A DNA stretch of 64,000 nucleotides from contig OW818680.1 in assembly GCA_942493055.1 (NCBI GenBank), positions 3,100,001-3,164,000 of the forward strand, written 5' to 3'. Shown here in pieces: positions 35,513 through 44,789 of this stretch (position 1 is its first letter; each line of letters starts with the position of its first letter). The notes under the pieces are model-generated. The model made no database searches. It saw only the letters and a list, made by a program, of their open reading frames with translations, and had not been told where the DNA came from. The DNA comes from CAIZQW01 sp942493055. Its GTDB lineage: Bacteria > Verrucomicrobiota > Kiritimatiellia > RFP12 > UBA1067. The position numbers were made by a program, and so were the translations under genes.

Positions 35513-36879
35513 TGAAAACACTCATACTGGCCATGACCTTCCGTTCAATACTGCATCCCCTTATTCTCGGACTGGCTTGCCTGGCCACCTCATATTGTAC
35601 GGCCGCGGAGAAACCCAACGTCCTCGTAATCTACATGGATGACATGGGCTGGGCGCAGCCTGGCTGTTATGGCGGTAAGATGGCACCGACACCGAACATC
35701 GATGCGCTCGCCGCAGGCGGGGTGCGCTTCACCGACGGCTATGTCTCCGCATGCATCTGTTCGCCCAGCCGGGTCGGCCTCATGACAGGACGCTATCAGG
35801 CCCGTACCGGGCACGACACCAATCCGAACCAGCGTCCGGAGACGGGGCTGGCGCTCACGGAAACCACCTTTGCGCAGCGCATGAAAACGGCAGGCTATAC
35901 CACTGGCATTGTGGGCAAGTGGCATCTGGGCACCTTCACCCCGCAATACATGCCCGCCTCGCGCGGCTTCGACTTCTCCTTCGGCACCATGGGCAATCTC
36001 GGAGAAGAGCAGGGTCAGCCCTTTTATCGCGGCCTCCAAACCATCGCTGATCCGCCTGGCGCGCCGATCACCTCGCCGATCTACGCCCGTGAATCGGTTC
36101 AGTTTATTGAGGCTAATCGCGAGAAGCCGTGGTTCCTCTACTTGTCGTTCAATGCGGTCCACGCACCGCATGTCGCCTCAGAGAAGTGGCTCGCAAAATT
36201 CAAAGATCTTCCGAAACACGACGGACAATATGCCGCACTCATCGCCGAGGCGGATGAGGCCATCGGCACTGTCATGGCCAAACTGCGTGCCCTGAAGCTG
36301 GAGGAGAACACGCTCATCTTCCTCATCAGCGACAACGGCGGCGCCTACAATAATGCCGAGATGGGCGGTTTGCGCGGACATAAATGGTTCTGCTGGGAAG
36401 GCGGCATCCGTGTCTCGTGGATCGCCGCATGGAAGGGGCATGTTCCGGGCGGACGCGTATCGCATCAGCCCGTGATCCAACTCGATGTGCTACCCACGGC
36501 ACTCGCAGCCGCCGGCGCGGAGGTGAAGCCCGAATGGCAGCTCGACGGCGTGAACGTGCTGCCGCTGCTCGAAGGGAAGACCGACACGCTCGCTCCGCGT
36601 GAACTCTATTTCCGTTTCGGGGTGCAATACGCGGTGAGACAAGGGGAGTGGAAGCTCGTGAAGGCCTCTAAAGAAATGGAGCCCATGCTCATCAACCTCG
36701 CAAGCGACCCAGGTGAGCAGAAGGATCTTTCAGCGAAAAATCCGGAGAAGAAGCAGGAACTGCTAGCCCTCTTTGAGAGATGGAATGCCACGATGCAAAC
36801 GCCGCGCTGGGAAGATCTCCGGTGGAACGGCGATGAAGAACGTAAGGCGAACAAGAAAGCCAAGAAACAAAAAAAATGA
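35509..36879 (+). CDS. Secreted type I sulfatase
   Basis: A 456-residue protein with GAGGAG upstream and paired ATG codons at 35509 and 35512. The signal peptide spans about 30 residues. VIYMDDMGWAQPGCYGG, CICSPSRVGLMTGR (Cys84), VGKWHLGTF and LISDNGGAYNN define the family. It ends in a strongly basic tail (RKANKKAKKQKK). It resembles the sulfatase at 59363 in length, in the GYVSACICSPSR/GYVTGPYCSPTR region and in the PFxLYLxFNAVHxP segment, so the two may share a subfamily. It overlaps both neighbours by four bases, inside a run of coupled genes. Confidence 0.92.
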   Translation: MMKTLILAMTFRSILHPLILGLACLATSYCTAAEKPNVLVIYMDDMGWAQPGCYGGKMAPTPNIDALAAGGVRFTDGYVSACICSPSRVGLMTGRYQARTGHDTNPNQRPETGLALTETTFAQRMKTAGYTTGIVGKWHLGTFTPQYMPASRGFDFSFGTMGNLGEEQGQPFYRGLQTIADPPGAPITSPIYARESVQFIEANREKPWFLYLSFNAVHAPHVASEKWLAKFKDLPKHDGQYAALIAEADEAIGTVMAKLRALKLEENTLIFLISDNGGAYNNAEMGGLRGHKWFCWEGGIRVSWIAAWKGHVPGGRVSHQPVIQLDVLPTALAAAGAEVKPEWQLDGVNVLPLLEGKTDTLAPRELYFRFGVQYAVRQGEWKLVKASKEMEPMLINLASDPGEQKDLSAKNPEKKQELLALFERWNATMQTPRWEDLRWNGDEERKANKKAKKQKK

Positions 36880-38810
36880 ATACACTCTTAACCCTCTTGC
36901 TGGCAACCCTGGTGCTGGCACCGACCGCATGCGTTTCTGCCGTTGAGACATCGGCAACGGCCAAGCCCAACATCATCTACATCATGATCGACGAGCTGGG
37001 TTATTATGAGCCGTCATTCATGGGCAACAAGAACATCCAGACACCGAACGTCGACAAGATGGCGACGGCGGGCATCCGCTTCAACAACATCTTCGGCGGT
37101 TCAGCGGTATGCGCGCCGACGCGCTGCTGTTTCCTGACCGGCAAGCACAGCGGACACACGTCGGTCCGCGTGAATGGCGGCGGCACGCCGCTGCGGGCTG
37201 ACGAAGAGACCATCGCTTCGATGCTAAAAAAAATCGGGTACGCCACTGGCGGCTACGGCAAGTGGGGCTGCGGCGGACGCGATTCCACGGGCGTGCCGGA
37301 GAAGCATGGCTTCGATGAGTTCCTCGGCTACTACGATCAGGTCCATGCGCACTCCTACTATCCGCCCTATCTCATCCGGAACAGCGAGGAGGTCCCGCTC
37401 GCGGGCAACAAAGGCGGCAGCGACGGCACGACCTACTCGCAGGACGTGATTCATGCAGCGGCCCTGAAATTCATCCGCGATAACGCCAAGAACCCCTTCT
37501 TCGCCTACCTGCCCTACACGCCGCCTCACGGGAACTTCGACATACCTGACAGCGACCCGGCCTGGGCGCTCTACAAAGATAAAGACTGGCCAGAACCGGC
37601 ACGCCGTTACGCCGCGATGGTCACGATGATCGACCGCCAGGTCGGCGAAGTGGTTGCCCTGCTGAAGGAACTCGGCCTTGACCAGAAGACCCTCGTCTTC
37701 TTCAGCGGCGACAATGGCGGCGCGGATTATTTCAGGTCCAAGGAGTTCCCGCGCGGCATCCATAACGCGAACAAGAATCCGGTCACGGGTGTCGAGTACC
37801 GGGGCTCGAAGGGCAATCTCTATGAAGGCGGCCTGCGCGTTCCCTTTGTCGCCTACTGGCCCGGCAAGATCGAGCCCGGACGCGCGAGCAACTACCTGGG
37901 GTACTTCCCGGACATGATGGCGACGATTGCCGACGCCACGGGCGCAAAGCCGCCTTCGGACATCGACGGCCTCTCCCTTTTGCCGGAGCTGATCGGCGAG
38001 AGTGCCGCTGGCCATGCGCAGGCGAAGCATGAGTACCTCTACTGGGAGATCGGCGGCTGGGTTGCGATCCGGCAGGGCGACTGGCGCGCTGTAAAGCCCC
38101 CCAAGGGCGGCTGGGAACTTTACGAGCTTTCGGTTGATCCCTCCGAAGCGAAGGATCTCTCAACGACCAAACCCGAGGTTCTTGCCAAACTTGTGTCGCT
38201 GGCGGAGAAGGCGCACGAACCGGCGGTTGAGGGCACCTTCTCGCGCACAGACCGGCATGAGCGCGACCGCCGCGCCAAGTTTGGCAAGCAGGATGACACG
38301 ACGCTCCAAGCGAGTCCCGGCGGTGTGAGCAGGAAACAGGCGAAGCATACGGCGGCCACTGTCCCGCCGATGCAGGGAGTGCTTCCGAACAAAGACTGGA
38401 AGGTGGTCCGCTTCAGCAGCGAGAACGTCGCCAACCAGAAATTTGCACGGCATGCGATCGACGGCGATCCCTCGACGCTCTGGCACACGCAGTTCACGGG
38501 AATTGTCGCGAAGCCCCCGCATGAGCTGGTCATCGACCTCGGTGCCGAGCACACGATCCGCGGCTTCGTCTATCTCGGACGACAGGACGGAGGCTGGAAC
38601 GGCGCGGTCAAGGAGATTGAATTCTGCATCGGCGCATCACCCGACGCCCTTGGCGCCCCTGTTGCAAAAGCGACGCTCGCCAAGAGTAAGGAGTCCCAGA
38701 CCGTCAATTGTCCTTCGACGAAAGGCCGCTATATCCTGCTTCGCGCCCTCTCCAGCTACAGCGAAAAGGGGTTTGCCTCTGTCGCGGAACTGGGCGTGAT
38801 CGGAGATTAA
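36876..38810 (+). CDS. Secreted sulfatase with C-terminal F5/8 type C (CBM32-like) domain
   Basis: A 644-residue protein with CAPTR (Cys79), GGYGKWGCGG and FFSGDNGGADY. The first metal-site motif reads IMIDELGYYEP, with Glu40 where the second Asp of DD-x-G is usual. From about residue 506, DWKVVRFSSENV starts a discoidin/F5/8 type C sandwich (AIDGDPSTLWHTQF, LVIDLGAEHTIRGFVYLGRQ, RYILLRALSSY), a fold used by CBM32 modules to bind galactose-type sugars. A linker of about 45 charged residues joins the domains. The stop overlaps the convergent FAD hydroxylase gene by four bases, so the plus-strand operon ends here. Confidence 0.9.
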   Translation: MNTLLTLLLATLVLAPTACVSAVETSATAKPNIIYIMIDELGYYEPSFMGNKNIQTPNVDKMATAGIRFNNIFGGSAVCAPTRCCFLTGKHSGHTSVRVNGGGTPLRADEETIASMLKKIGYATGGYGKWGCGGRDSTGVPEKHGFDEFLGYYDQVHAHSYYPPYLIRNSEEVPLAGNKGGSDGTTYSQDVIHAAALKFIRDNAKNPFFAYLPYTPPHGNFDIPDSDPAWALYKDKDWPEPARRYAAMVTMIDRQVGEVVALLKELGLDQKTLVFFSGDNGGADYFRSKEFPRGIHNANKNPVTGVEYRGSKGNLYEGGLRVPFVAYWPGKIEPGRASNYLGYFPDMMATIADATGAKPPSDIDGLSLLPELIGESAAGHAQAKHEYLYWEIGGWVAIRQGDWRAVKPPKGGWELYELSVDPSEAKDLSTTKPEVLAKLVSLAEKAHEPAVEGTFSRTDRHERDRRAKFGKQDDTTLQASPGGVSRKQAKHTAATVPPMQGVLPNKDWKVVRFSSENVANQKFARHAIDGDPSTLWHTQFTGIVAKPPHELVIDLGAEHTIRGFVYLGRQDGGWNGAVKEIEFCIGASPDALGAPVAKATLAKSKESQTVNCPSTKGRYILLRALSSYSEKGFASVAELGVIGD

Positions 38811-40330
38811 CACTGCGCCTTGCTTACAGACCGGCGCGTGTGGATGATGCGATCCGGACGGATCACAAGGGTCTCGCCGGCAAAGGCCGCATAGGCGTTG
38901 CCGGGATCTGTAAAATTCTTGCCCAGACAAAGACGTGGCGTATCAGCGGGAAGCAACGCCTGCGCAGAGGCCGATAAAACAGCCTCTTGTTCATCCGAGG
39001 AGAAATTCACGACTGCGAAACCCGCGCCCAGGAGCTTGTCAAAGGGAACGGTTTTTCCGGCGGCATCGCGAACATCGGCTTGCGGAAAATAGGAACCGCC
39101 GCCTGGACCGATACAGCCGGACTTCAGATGGGGTTGGAGGTGTCCGCCCCGGAGGACAAACTTTCCTGAGATACTCGGGGGAAACGCATTGATCAGTCGC
39201 AAAAAAGAGCGGACGATGAACGCCTCAAGACGTGTGCGGGGCATCATGATGCGACCGAGGAAGAGTGCCAGATCAATCATCTTGCGTTGATGCGGGCGAC
39301 GTTCCACATCATACGTATCCAGCAGCGTTTCCGGTTGGCCCCCGTCAAGAACTGCAATCAACTTCCAGGCCAGGTTGGCGACATCGCGGATGCCGCTGAC
39401 AAGTCCCTGCGCAGCAAAAGGCGGAGTCACATGAGCGGCATCGCCCGCGATGAGCATTCGTCCTGCGCGATAGCGTGAGGCTTGGCACGCAGAGAAACGG
39501 ATCTCCTTTCGGCGGATGATGGTCGGTTTGTCGTTCGGCCGCTCCTGCGCGATGCGTTTCCGGATCGCGTCATCGTCATTGACCAGCGTCCCGACCTCGT
39601 CCTTGGACAGCAGGATCTCCCAGCGTCGATAGCCGCAGGGTAGCGGGACCGTCACCGTTGTCCGGTCTGGTTCGCACCAAACCTCGACCCCTTGATCCGG
39701 CAGATCGCCCGCCTTCCAGTCGGCATCGAGCACATCCAGGATCAACCAGGCCCCGGGGCAATCGATTCCCGGGAACATGATCCCCGCCTGTTCGCGGACC
39801 TGACTGCGCGCGCCATCGCAGCCGACGAGATACTGCGCCGTATAGGAGAAAGGCGCTCCACCAAGAGTCTGTCCCTCTGTGCGTGTCGCCGTGTTGGTCT
39901 GCGTCAGACGCTCGACCTCATGGCCGACCAGGATCCTGACCTTGGGTTCTTTCGCCAAGGCCGCGCGCAATACCTCATCCGTCGACGGCTGGAGAAAGAC
40001 CGCGCCTTCCGGATGTCCGAGATTCCCTTGATTCTGGACCAAGGAGAAGAAGCCCTTCCCCTGTCCATCGCGATAGGTGAAGACGATCGCACCGGGAGGT
40101 CCCGCAAGCGTGTAGGGCGCGATCTTCTCCAGCACGCCGCACGCCTGCCAGGTGCGCAAGGTTTCGTCGTCAATGCCCACGGCGCGCGGTTCGGCAAAGG
40201 GTTTCGCATGACGCTCAAAGAGCAGAACCGAACAGCCCCTTTGCGCCAGCAGCAACGCGAGGGTTAAGCCGACCGGACCGGCTCCGATGACTGCAACATC
40301 TGCATCACATCTGTTAGGCGTTTCACGCAC
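38807..40330 (-). CDS. FAD-dependent aromatic hydroxylase (SrsC/MhpA-like)
   Basis: A 507-residue protein starting at a GTG. The motifs are those of class A flavoprotein monooxygenases: VAVIGAGPVGLTLALLLAQR (FAD-binding), a middle VGCDGARSQVRE (DG motif) and MLIAGDAAHVTPPFAAQGL (GD motif). A thioredoxin-like C-terminal domain follows, as in MhpA-type hydroxylases. It would hydroxylate a phenolic ring using NAD(P)H and oxygen. It is the last gene of a minus-strand operon with a type III polyketide synthase, so the substrate is probably the polyketide phenol. The methyltransferase upstream ends 14 bases before. Confidence 0.88.
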   Translation of the reverse strand: MRETPNRCDADVAVIGAGPVGLTLALLLAQRGCSVLLFERHAKPFAEPRAVGIDDETLRTWQACGVLEKIAPYTLAGPPGAIVFTYRDGQGKGFFSLVQNQGNLGHPEGAVFLQPSTDEVLRAALAKEPKVRILVGHEVERLTQTNTATRTEGQTLGGAPFSYTAQYLVGCDGARSQVREQAGIMFPGIDCPGAWLILDVLDADWKAGDLPDQGVEVWCEPDRTTVTVPLPCGYRRWEILLSKDEVGTLVNDDDAIRKRIAQERPNDKPTIIRRKEIRFSACQASRYRAGRMLIAGDAAHVTPPFAAQGLVSGIRDVANLAWKLIAVLDGGQPETLLDTYDVERRPHQRKMIDLALFLGRIMMPRTRLEAFIVRSFLRLINAFPPSISGKFVLRGGHLQPHLKSGCIGPGGGSYFPQADVRDAAGKTVPFDKLLGAGFAVVNFSSDEQEAVLSASAQALLPADTPRLCLGKNFTDPGNAYAAFAGETLVIRPDRIIHTRRSVSKAQC

Positions 40331-40344
40331 GTCAGGGTGTCCTG

Positions 40345-41106
40345 TTACACATCAGCGATCTGCTGGGCAACGGCGCCCAGCCAGAACGAATAGGTTTTTA
40401 CGTTTTTAAACCCGGCCTCATTGAACAGCGCTTCCATCTCGCGTTGATCCGGAAAGTACTTATTCGATTCCGGCAGATAGCGGAAGGAGTTGAATTCGCC
40501 CCGATGGAAGACCAGTTTTCCGATCAACGGCGCGACGTGATAGAAGTACGCCTGATAGGCGAGGCGGAAGAGCGGGTTCGAAGGCTTGCCTTGATCGATG
40601 TTGCAGAAGAAGCCGCCGGGACGGATTACGCGCCGGAACTCGCGCAGCCCCACGCGCAGATCCGAGAGATTGCGCAGGCCGAAGCTGATGATGGCGCCAT
40701 CGAACGCGCCGTCTGGAAAGGGCAGGCGCGTGACATCGCCTTGCTGGTAGGTGACGGACTTCAGTCCGGCGGTCTTCTTCGCGGCCAGTTCCAGCATGTT
40801 TTCCGAGTAGTCGACGCCTGTGACAGTGCAGTCCGGAAACTGGGTCGCGATCGCAGCGGCGATATCGCCGCTGCCTGTGCAGAGATCCAGAATCCGGCTG
40901 CCGGGCTTGATGGGCAGCCGTGCCACTGCGGCACGGTCCATGCGATGTTTGGTACCGAAGCTGTGCAGGACATTCGTGGCGTCATACTTCTTGGCGAGCT
41001 GATTAAAGAATTGGCGGTTGTAATCCTCCCACGTCTCGGCTTTGAAGTGGGTGCTGAATTCGACATCTTGGATCAGGCGCAGTTTGTTCTTGGGATCATA
41101 CGGCAT
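40345..41106 (-). CDS. UbiE/MenG-type SAM-dependent methyltransferase
   Basis: A 253-residue protein. ILDLCTGSGDIAAAIATQFP is the SAM-binding loop, VTGVDYSENMLELA supplies the ribose-binding acidic residue, and FDGAIISFGLRNLSDLRVGL plus FRRVIRPGGFF match the UbiE/COQ5/MenG family. That family C-methylates quinone rings; in this operon the acceptor is more likely the resorcinol or quinone made from the polyketide. The start at 41106 follows GAGGAG at ideal spacing; the GTG 15 bases upstream lies inside that ribosome-binding site. A true menaquinone methyltransferase is the alternative, but the neighbours argue against it. Confidence 0.85.
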   Translation of the reverse strand: MPYDPKNKLRLIQDVEFSTHFKAETWEDYNRQFFNQLAKKYDATNVLHSFGTKHRMDRAAVARLPIKPGSRILDLCTGSGDIAAAIATQFPDCTVTGVDYSENMLELAAKKTAGLKSVTYQQGDVTRLPFPDGAFDGAIISFGLRNLSDLRVGLREFRRVIRPGGFFCNIDQGKPSNPLFRLAYQAYFYHVAPLIGKLVFHRGEFNSFRYLPESNKYFPDQREMEALFNEAGFKNVKTYSFWLGAVAQQIADV

Positions 41107-41145
41107 GTGGATACTCCTCACGTGTTAAAGGACCGGAACTGGAAA

Positions 41146-41730
41146 TCATCTTCCCTGGCGCCCCAGCGCGAAGGCCTGGTCGAGCAATGGTGCATAGTCT
41201 GCGTGCGGCTGAGCAGGCTTGATCTTGCTGAAGCAGATGCGGCGCACAGGTGCGAAACCGGAGAAGCTCAGTACGCCTCGCTTCAGCATTTTCCAGAACG
41301 CATCGCCGACGAAGAGCCGCGAATAGAAGTAGGGCGCGCCCTGCGTATAGATGACTGTAGCGGAACGGCCCTTCAGCAGTTTTTCCGGAATGCCTTTGGC
41401 GGGATTGAACGCATGGGAGAAGCCTCGTACAAAGGTGCGATCGATAAAGGCCTTGAAGAGTGCCGGGATGCCCGCCCACCAGAGCGGCGTGACGACGACC
41501 AGGTGTTCACACGCACGGATCATCGCCTGCGCCTGGAGCAGATCCGGCTCGAGGTCCTGTATCGCGCGATACCCGAAGTGGAGGATCGGATCAAAGGCCA
41601 CATCTCTGACATTCAGGCGTTTGACCTCGTGGCCGGCCGCTGTTGCTCCGGCGACATAACGCTCCGCCAGTGCCGCGCAGAGACTCTCGCCATCAGGATG
41701 TCCATCAAGAACAAGTATCTTTTTACCCAT
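41146..41730 (-). CDS. Flavodoxin-fold NAD(P)H:quinone oxidoreductase
   Basis: A 194-residue protein of the NQO1/KefF flavodoxin-like group: ILVLDGHPDGESLCAALAER forms the FMN/FAD phosphate loop, LVVVTPLWWAGIPALFKAFI the second flavin contact, and YTQGAPYFYSR the third. It would reduce quinones by two electrons with NAD(P)H. It lies four bases after the polyketide synthase gene, so it probably keeps the quinone product reduced, or reduces an intermediate before methylation. No signal peptide; cytoplasmic. Confidence 0.85.
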   Translation of the reverse strand: MGKKILVLDGHPDGESLCAALAERYVAGATAAGHEVKRLNVRDVAFDPILHFGYRAIQDLEPDLLQAQAMIRACEHLVVVTPLWWAGIPALFKAFIDRTFVRGFSHAFNPAKGIPEKLLKGRSATVIYTQGAPYFYSRLFVGDAFWKMLKRGVLSFSGFAPVRRICFSKIKPAQPHADYAPLLDQAFALGRQGR

Positions 41731-41734
41731 AATG

Positions 41735-42796
41735 TTAATTCCATTTCAGCAGGAGCTGGTCTGCGGAGAAGCCAGGCCCGAAGCTCAGGACATACGCCGT
41801 ATGACCCTTGGGCTGAGGCTGGCGCATCACAGACTCAACGATGAAGAGAATCGTGGCACTGGACATATTGCCGTGCAGGGTCATGACCTTGCGCGATTCA
41901 GTCGCTTTTTTTCCATATTTGGCCAGAACCTCTTCCACGGCATTGATGATTCTGATGCCGCCGGGGTGGACCAGAAAGTGGTCAATCTGCTCGGGGGTAT
42001 ACCCGTTGTCCGAGAGGAACGGCAACATGATATTCTCTAAATGGGCCTCGATCACCTTGGGCAGTGTTTTGTCGAGAGTCATTGCCAACCCGCTGTTGGT
42101 GATGTTGTACCCTAAAATATGCGTGGTGTCTGGCACCTGCTTCATTTGAGCCGCGACGATCATCGGACGGGGCTGCTCGTAGGAGGACTCCCGATTCTGC
42201 AACACCGCACAGGCCAGGCCGTCCGCGAACAGCGCCGTGCCGACCACATTATCCCAGGACCAGTTATCGAGCTGGATGGTGTTACTCGGAAACTCGAACG
42301 ACAGCACGACTGCGCAGCCGTTCGGGCGCCCTTTCAGCAAAGCATCCGCATAGATCAGTCCTGCGGCGCCGGCGGCGCAGCCGATCTCCGTGATGGGGAT
42401 GCGCACCACATCGTTTCGCAGGCCCAGAAGGTTGACGAGGTAGGCATCGACTGAAGGGATCATGAAGCCGGTGCAGGAGGTCGTTATCAGATAGTCCACC
42501 TCCTTGGGCGCGACACCCGCATTGGCCAAAGCCCTCTCCAGAAGCGTGGCGCAGAGGGGAACCGCCTTCTCGCGATAGAGGTCGTTGCTGGCCTCGAACG
42601 TACGCGGCGAGAACAACACATCACCTGTCGTAATCGAATGTCGCTGTTCAATGGCGGCATTTCTGAAGATGTCGAGCGCCTTGGCTTGATAGGAAGGAGT
42701 TCGGGAGGAGAGCCACTTTTCGTAGTAAGGCATCGATTCCTCAAAGGAAAACCGATGCGGAGGCAACAATGTCGTGATATCACGGAGAAAGATCAT
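41735..42796 (-). CDS. Type III polyketide synthase (chalcone/alkylresorcinol synthase-like)
   Basis: A 353-residue protein of normal family length with the complete Cys-His-Asn triad: EIGC (Cys140) followed by AAGAAGL, HFLVHPGG (His277) and LHGNMSSAT (Asn310). The C-terminal GFGPG loop of the family is present as SFGPGFSADQLLLKW. It would extend an acyl-CoA or fatty acyl starter with malonyl-CoA and cyclise it to a resorcinol or pyrone. The starter is not readable from sequence. Its start overlaps the stop of the preceding helical-repeat gene by four bases. With the downstream reductase, methyltransferase and hydroxylase it forms a phenolic-lipid or quinone biosynthetic operon. Confidence 0.9.
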   Translation of the reverse strand: MIFLRDITTLLPPHRFSFEESMPYYEKWLSSRTPSYQAKALDIFRNAAIEQRHSITTGDVLFSPRTFEASNDLYREKAVPLCATLLERALANAGVAPKEVDYLITTSCTGFMIPSVDAYLVNLLGLRNDVVRIPITEIGCAAGAAGLIYADALLKGRPNGCAVVLSFEFPSNTIQLDNWSWDNVVGTALFADGLACAVLQNRESSYEQPRPMIVAAQMKQVPDTTHILGYNITNSGLAMTLDKTLPKVIEAHLENIMLPFLSDNGYTPEQIDHFLVHPGGIRIINAVEEVLAKYGKKATESRKVMTLHGNMSSATILFIVESVMRQPQPKGHTAYVLSFGPGFSADQLLLKWN

Positions 42797-43431
42797 TTGA
42801 TTTCCTTATTCTTTTGAATCAACGTTTCAATGTCTTTTCGCTTCCAGACATCCTCGGGCCGTCCGCGATCCGGGGAGGCCAACGCTGTCTTGAGATGGCG
42901 CATCCCCTCCTCCTTTTCTCCAATATCGACAAGAAATTCGCCCATGCGAAAGTTCGTGTCGAGATTGGATGAGGCGGCCAGCGCTTGTTTAAAGTAGAGG
43001 CGTGCTTTTTTATTATTTCCGAAACTGATCGGCCAGATCGGCACTTTGTGATAGAGCAGCCCGAGCGCATTCAGTCCTGCCGCTTCGCAGGCTTGAGGGT
43101 CCAGGGCGACGGCCTTTTCGAGTATCCCGCGAGCTTCCTCCACCAGAGCCAGTGCGCTGATCCCGACATGCTTTGCCCGGGCCGAGAGGATGATACCCTT
43201 CCAGACCATGGGTTCGGGTTTTCCGGGATAGTTTGTCACCCAGTAATCAGCCTGCTTTGCCAAGGCAACCAACTCATTAACCTTGTTGGTCGACTCCGCT
43301 TCGATCCGCGTGAGGTTATAGCGTAAATCAGCTAACCCTTGGGATAAGGCATTCGTCGTCTGGAGATTATCACCGTACCCGGTATGGATCACACAACAGA
43401 TCAAGGCCAGGATCAAAAAATGTAGTTTCAT
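42793..43431 (-). CDS. Exported TPR-like protein at the head of the polyketide operon
   Basis: A 212-residue protein with a signal peptide (MKLHFLILALICCVIHTGYG). Helical pairs resemble degenerate tetratricopeptide units, for example AVALDPQACEAAGLNALGLL and KQALAASSNLDTNFRMGEFL. I do not recognise a named family. It overlaps the polyketide synthase start (ATGA), so it is translated with it. It could act as an envelope scaffold for lipid delivery, but this is only context. The ribosome-binding site is weak. Confidence 0.7.
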   Translation of the reverse strand: MKLHFLILALICCVIHTGYGDNLQTTNALSQGLADLRYNLTRIEAESTNKVNELVALAKQADYWVTNYPGKPEPMVWKGIILSARAKHVGISALALVEEARGILEKAVALDPQACEAAGLNALGLLYHKVPIWPISFGNNKKARLYFKQALAASSNLDTNFRMGEFLVDIGEKEEGMRHLKTALASPDRGRPEDVWKRKDIETLIQKNKEIK

Positions 43432-43738
43432 AAAAGAGTCATCTTGTTTAAACGAGTCATGATTGTACGTTTATCGCATTCCCTTTGTCAAAGAAATAAG
43501 GGGACAGACTAGCTATTCTATCTCCGACAGAGGGACAGACAAAGTATCAAAATATCAGCTGATCGATGATAGCAGTCGGTCTGGTGTTGCCATTTTATGG
43601 CGAAGTGTTCCAGCCAAGGGCCGTCAGGTCGCCGAAAGACGGCCGTTTGCGTCGATATTTCCCGCTTTGAGGAAAAGCAGCCGAACCCGGGGATGCGTTT
43701 TCCATCCACGGTCTGATCAGTAAATCTATTTTTTCTGT
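43432..43738. other. Gap with RAYT-associated GGGACAGAC repeats
   Basis: GGGACAGAC occurs at about 43500 and 43533, the complement of the GTCTGTCCC copies on the other side of the transposase gene, so the transposase is bracketed by inverted repeats. The rest (43560-43738) has no convincing gene; a 63-codon minus-strand frame there shows no protein-like features. Confidence 0.5.
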
Positions 43739-44761
43739 CTATGCTTGAAGCGGTAGGCTGACCGGCGCGACCCGTAGGTCTCGCGCGATGCAGAACCCCT
43801 CGGCCAGGCAGAAGCGCATTCTGCGCGCGCCTGTCTTGCGTTTCGCGCCGAAGTGTGTCCGGTTCCTCTCGAAGACCCCGTCCACGAACATTTTGCTGCC
43901 GAATGCGAGTCCGTCTCGGAAGTAGCGGACGCGGCAGCGCAGGAGGTCGGGGAGCGCCATCCGACCGCCCCGGACGATCACCTCCTGAGCCTCCGCCGGC
44001 GAAAATCCGAGGCGCAAGAGCCTGCCGCCTTCATCCCGGCGTTCCACTCCATGGGTATAGAGGTAGCTGCGATAGGCTGCAGCCGTGCCAGCCCATGACG
44101 CCTCCTGCGTTTGCCGCCTGAAGGACTGGATGGCGCAGAGGCCTTGCCGTGCGGCTGCGGACCCGCCGCACGCCTCGCCGTAGCCGCTCCAACGGTACTC
44201 CGCCGGATCCTTCACGATCCCGGCGCGAACGGGGTTGAGGTCGATATAGGCCGCGATTGTGGAAAGCGCGCGGCTTTCGTCCTCCACCAGGATGCTGACG
44301 TACCTCCCCTCCCAGAGCGTCCCTGCGCGCCCGTGTCTCTGGTTGTAGCAGATGGAGTAGCGCTGCTTGAGAAGTTTCATGAAGGGGCTGACATCGCCCA
44401 TCCGCCGGCGGAGTTGCTCCTGCTCACGCTCGACAAGCACGTCGAGGCCACCTCTGCGCCACGCTTCCCAGCGTTCTTTACACAGGCTTGCCGTTACTGG
44501 GCCATAAAGCGCCGCGACGCGCCTGAGCAGCTCGGCGTCGTCAAGCACGGGCTGCACCGGCACGTCGAGCAGGACGTGGAAATGGTTCGAGAGGATCGCG
44601 TAGGTGAGGACGTTCACCCCCGAGAAGGCCGCCGCCTTGCGCAGGATATGCCGGAATATCTCGCGCTCCCCCTCGTCCATCTTGAAACTCCTGTCCACGA
44701 TCCGGCTCGTGACATGGTAGCATCCGATCCCGTTTTCCGCCTTGATCCTTGCCTTTCGCAT
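43739..44761 (-). mobile_element. REP-associated tyrosine transposase (RAYT, Y1 transposase)
   Basis: A 340-residue gene encoding an IS200-like Y1 transposase. CYHVTSRIVDR opens the family, LSNHFHVLLD holds the HUH metal-binding pair (His60, His62), and RHGRAGTLWEGRYVSILVE followed by YIDLNPVRAGIV are hallmark RAYT stretches. The C-terminal 110 residues are the extension typical of longer RAYTs. The ATG at 44761 is preceded by GGAAGGGG; a TTG at 44788 is less likely. RAYTs nick and rejoin single-stranded REP hairpins; two such hairpins lie directly upstream. It appears intact. Confidence 0.85.
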
Positions 44762-44789
44762 AAGAAACCCCTTCCCTTTTTCAGACAAA

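Noticed and set aside
40444..41844. 466-codon open frame on the plus strand
   Set aside because: Antisense to the methyltransferase and oxidoreductase genes, both of which carry complete family motifs.
43518..43709. 63-codon open frame on the minus strand next to the RAYT gene
   Set aside because: No ribosome-binding site or protein-like pattern, and it runs through the GGGACAGAC repeats.
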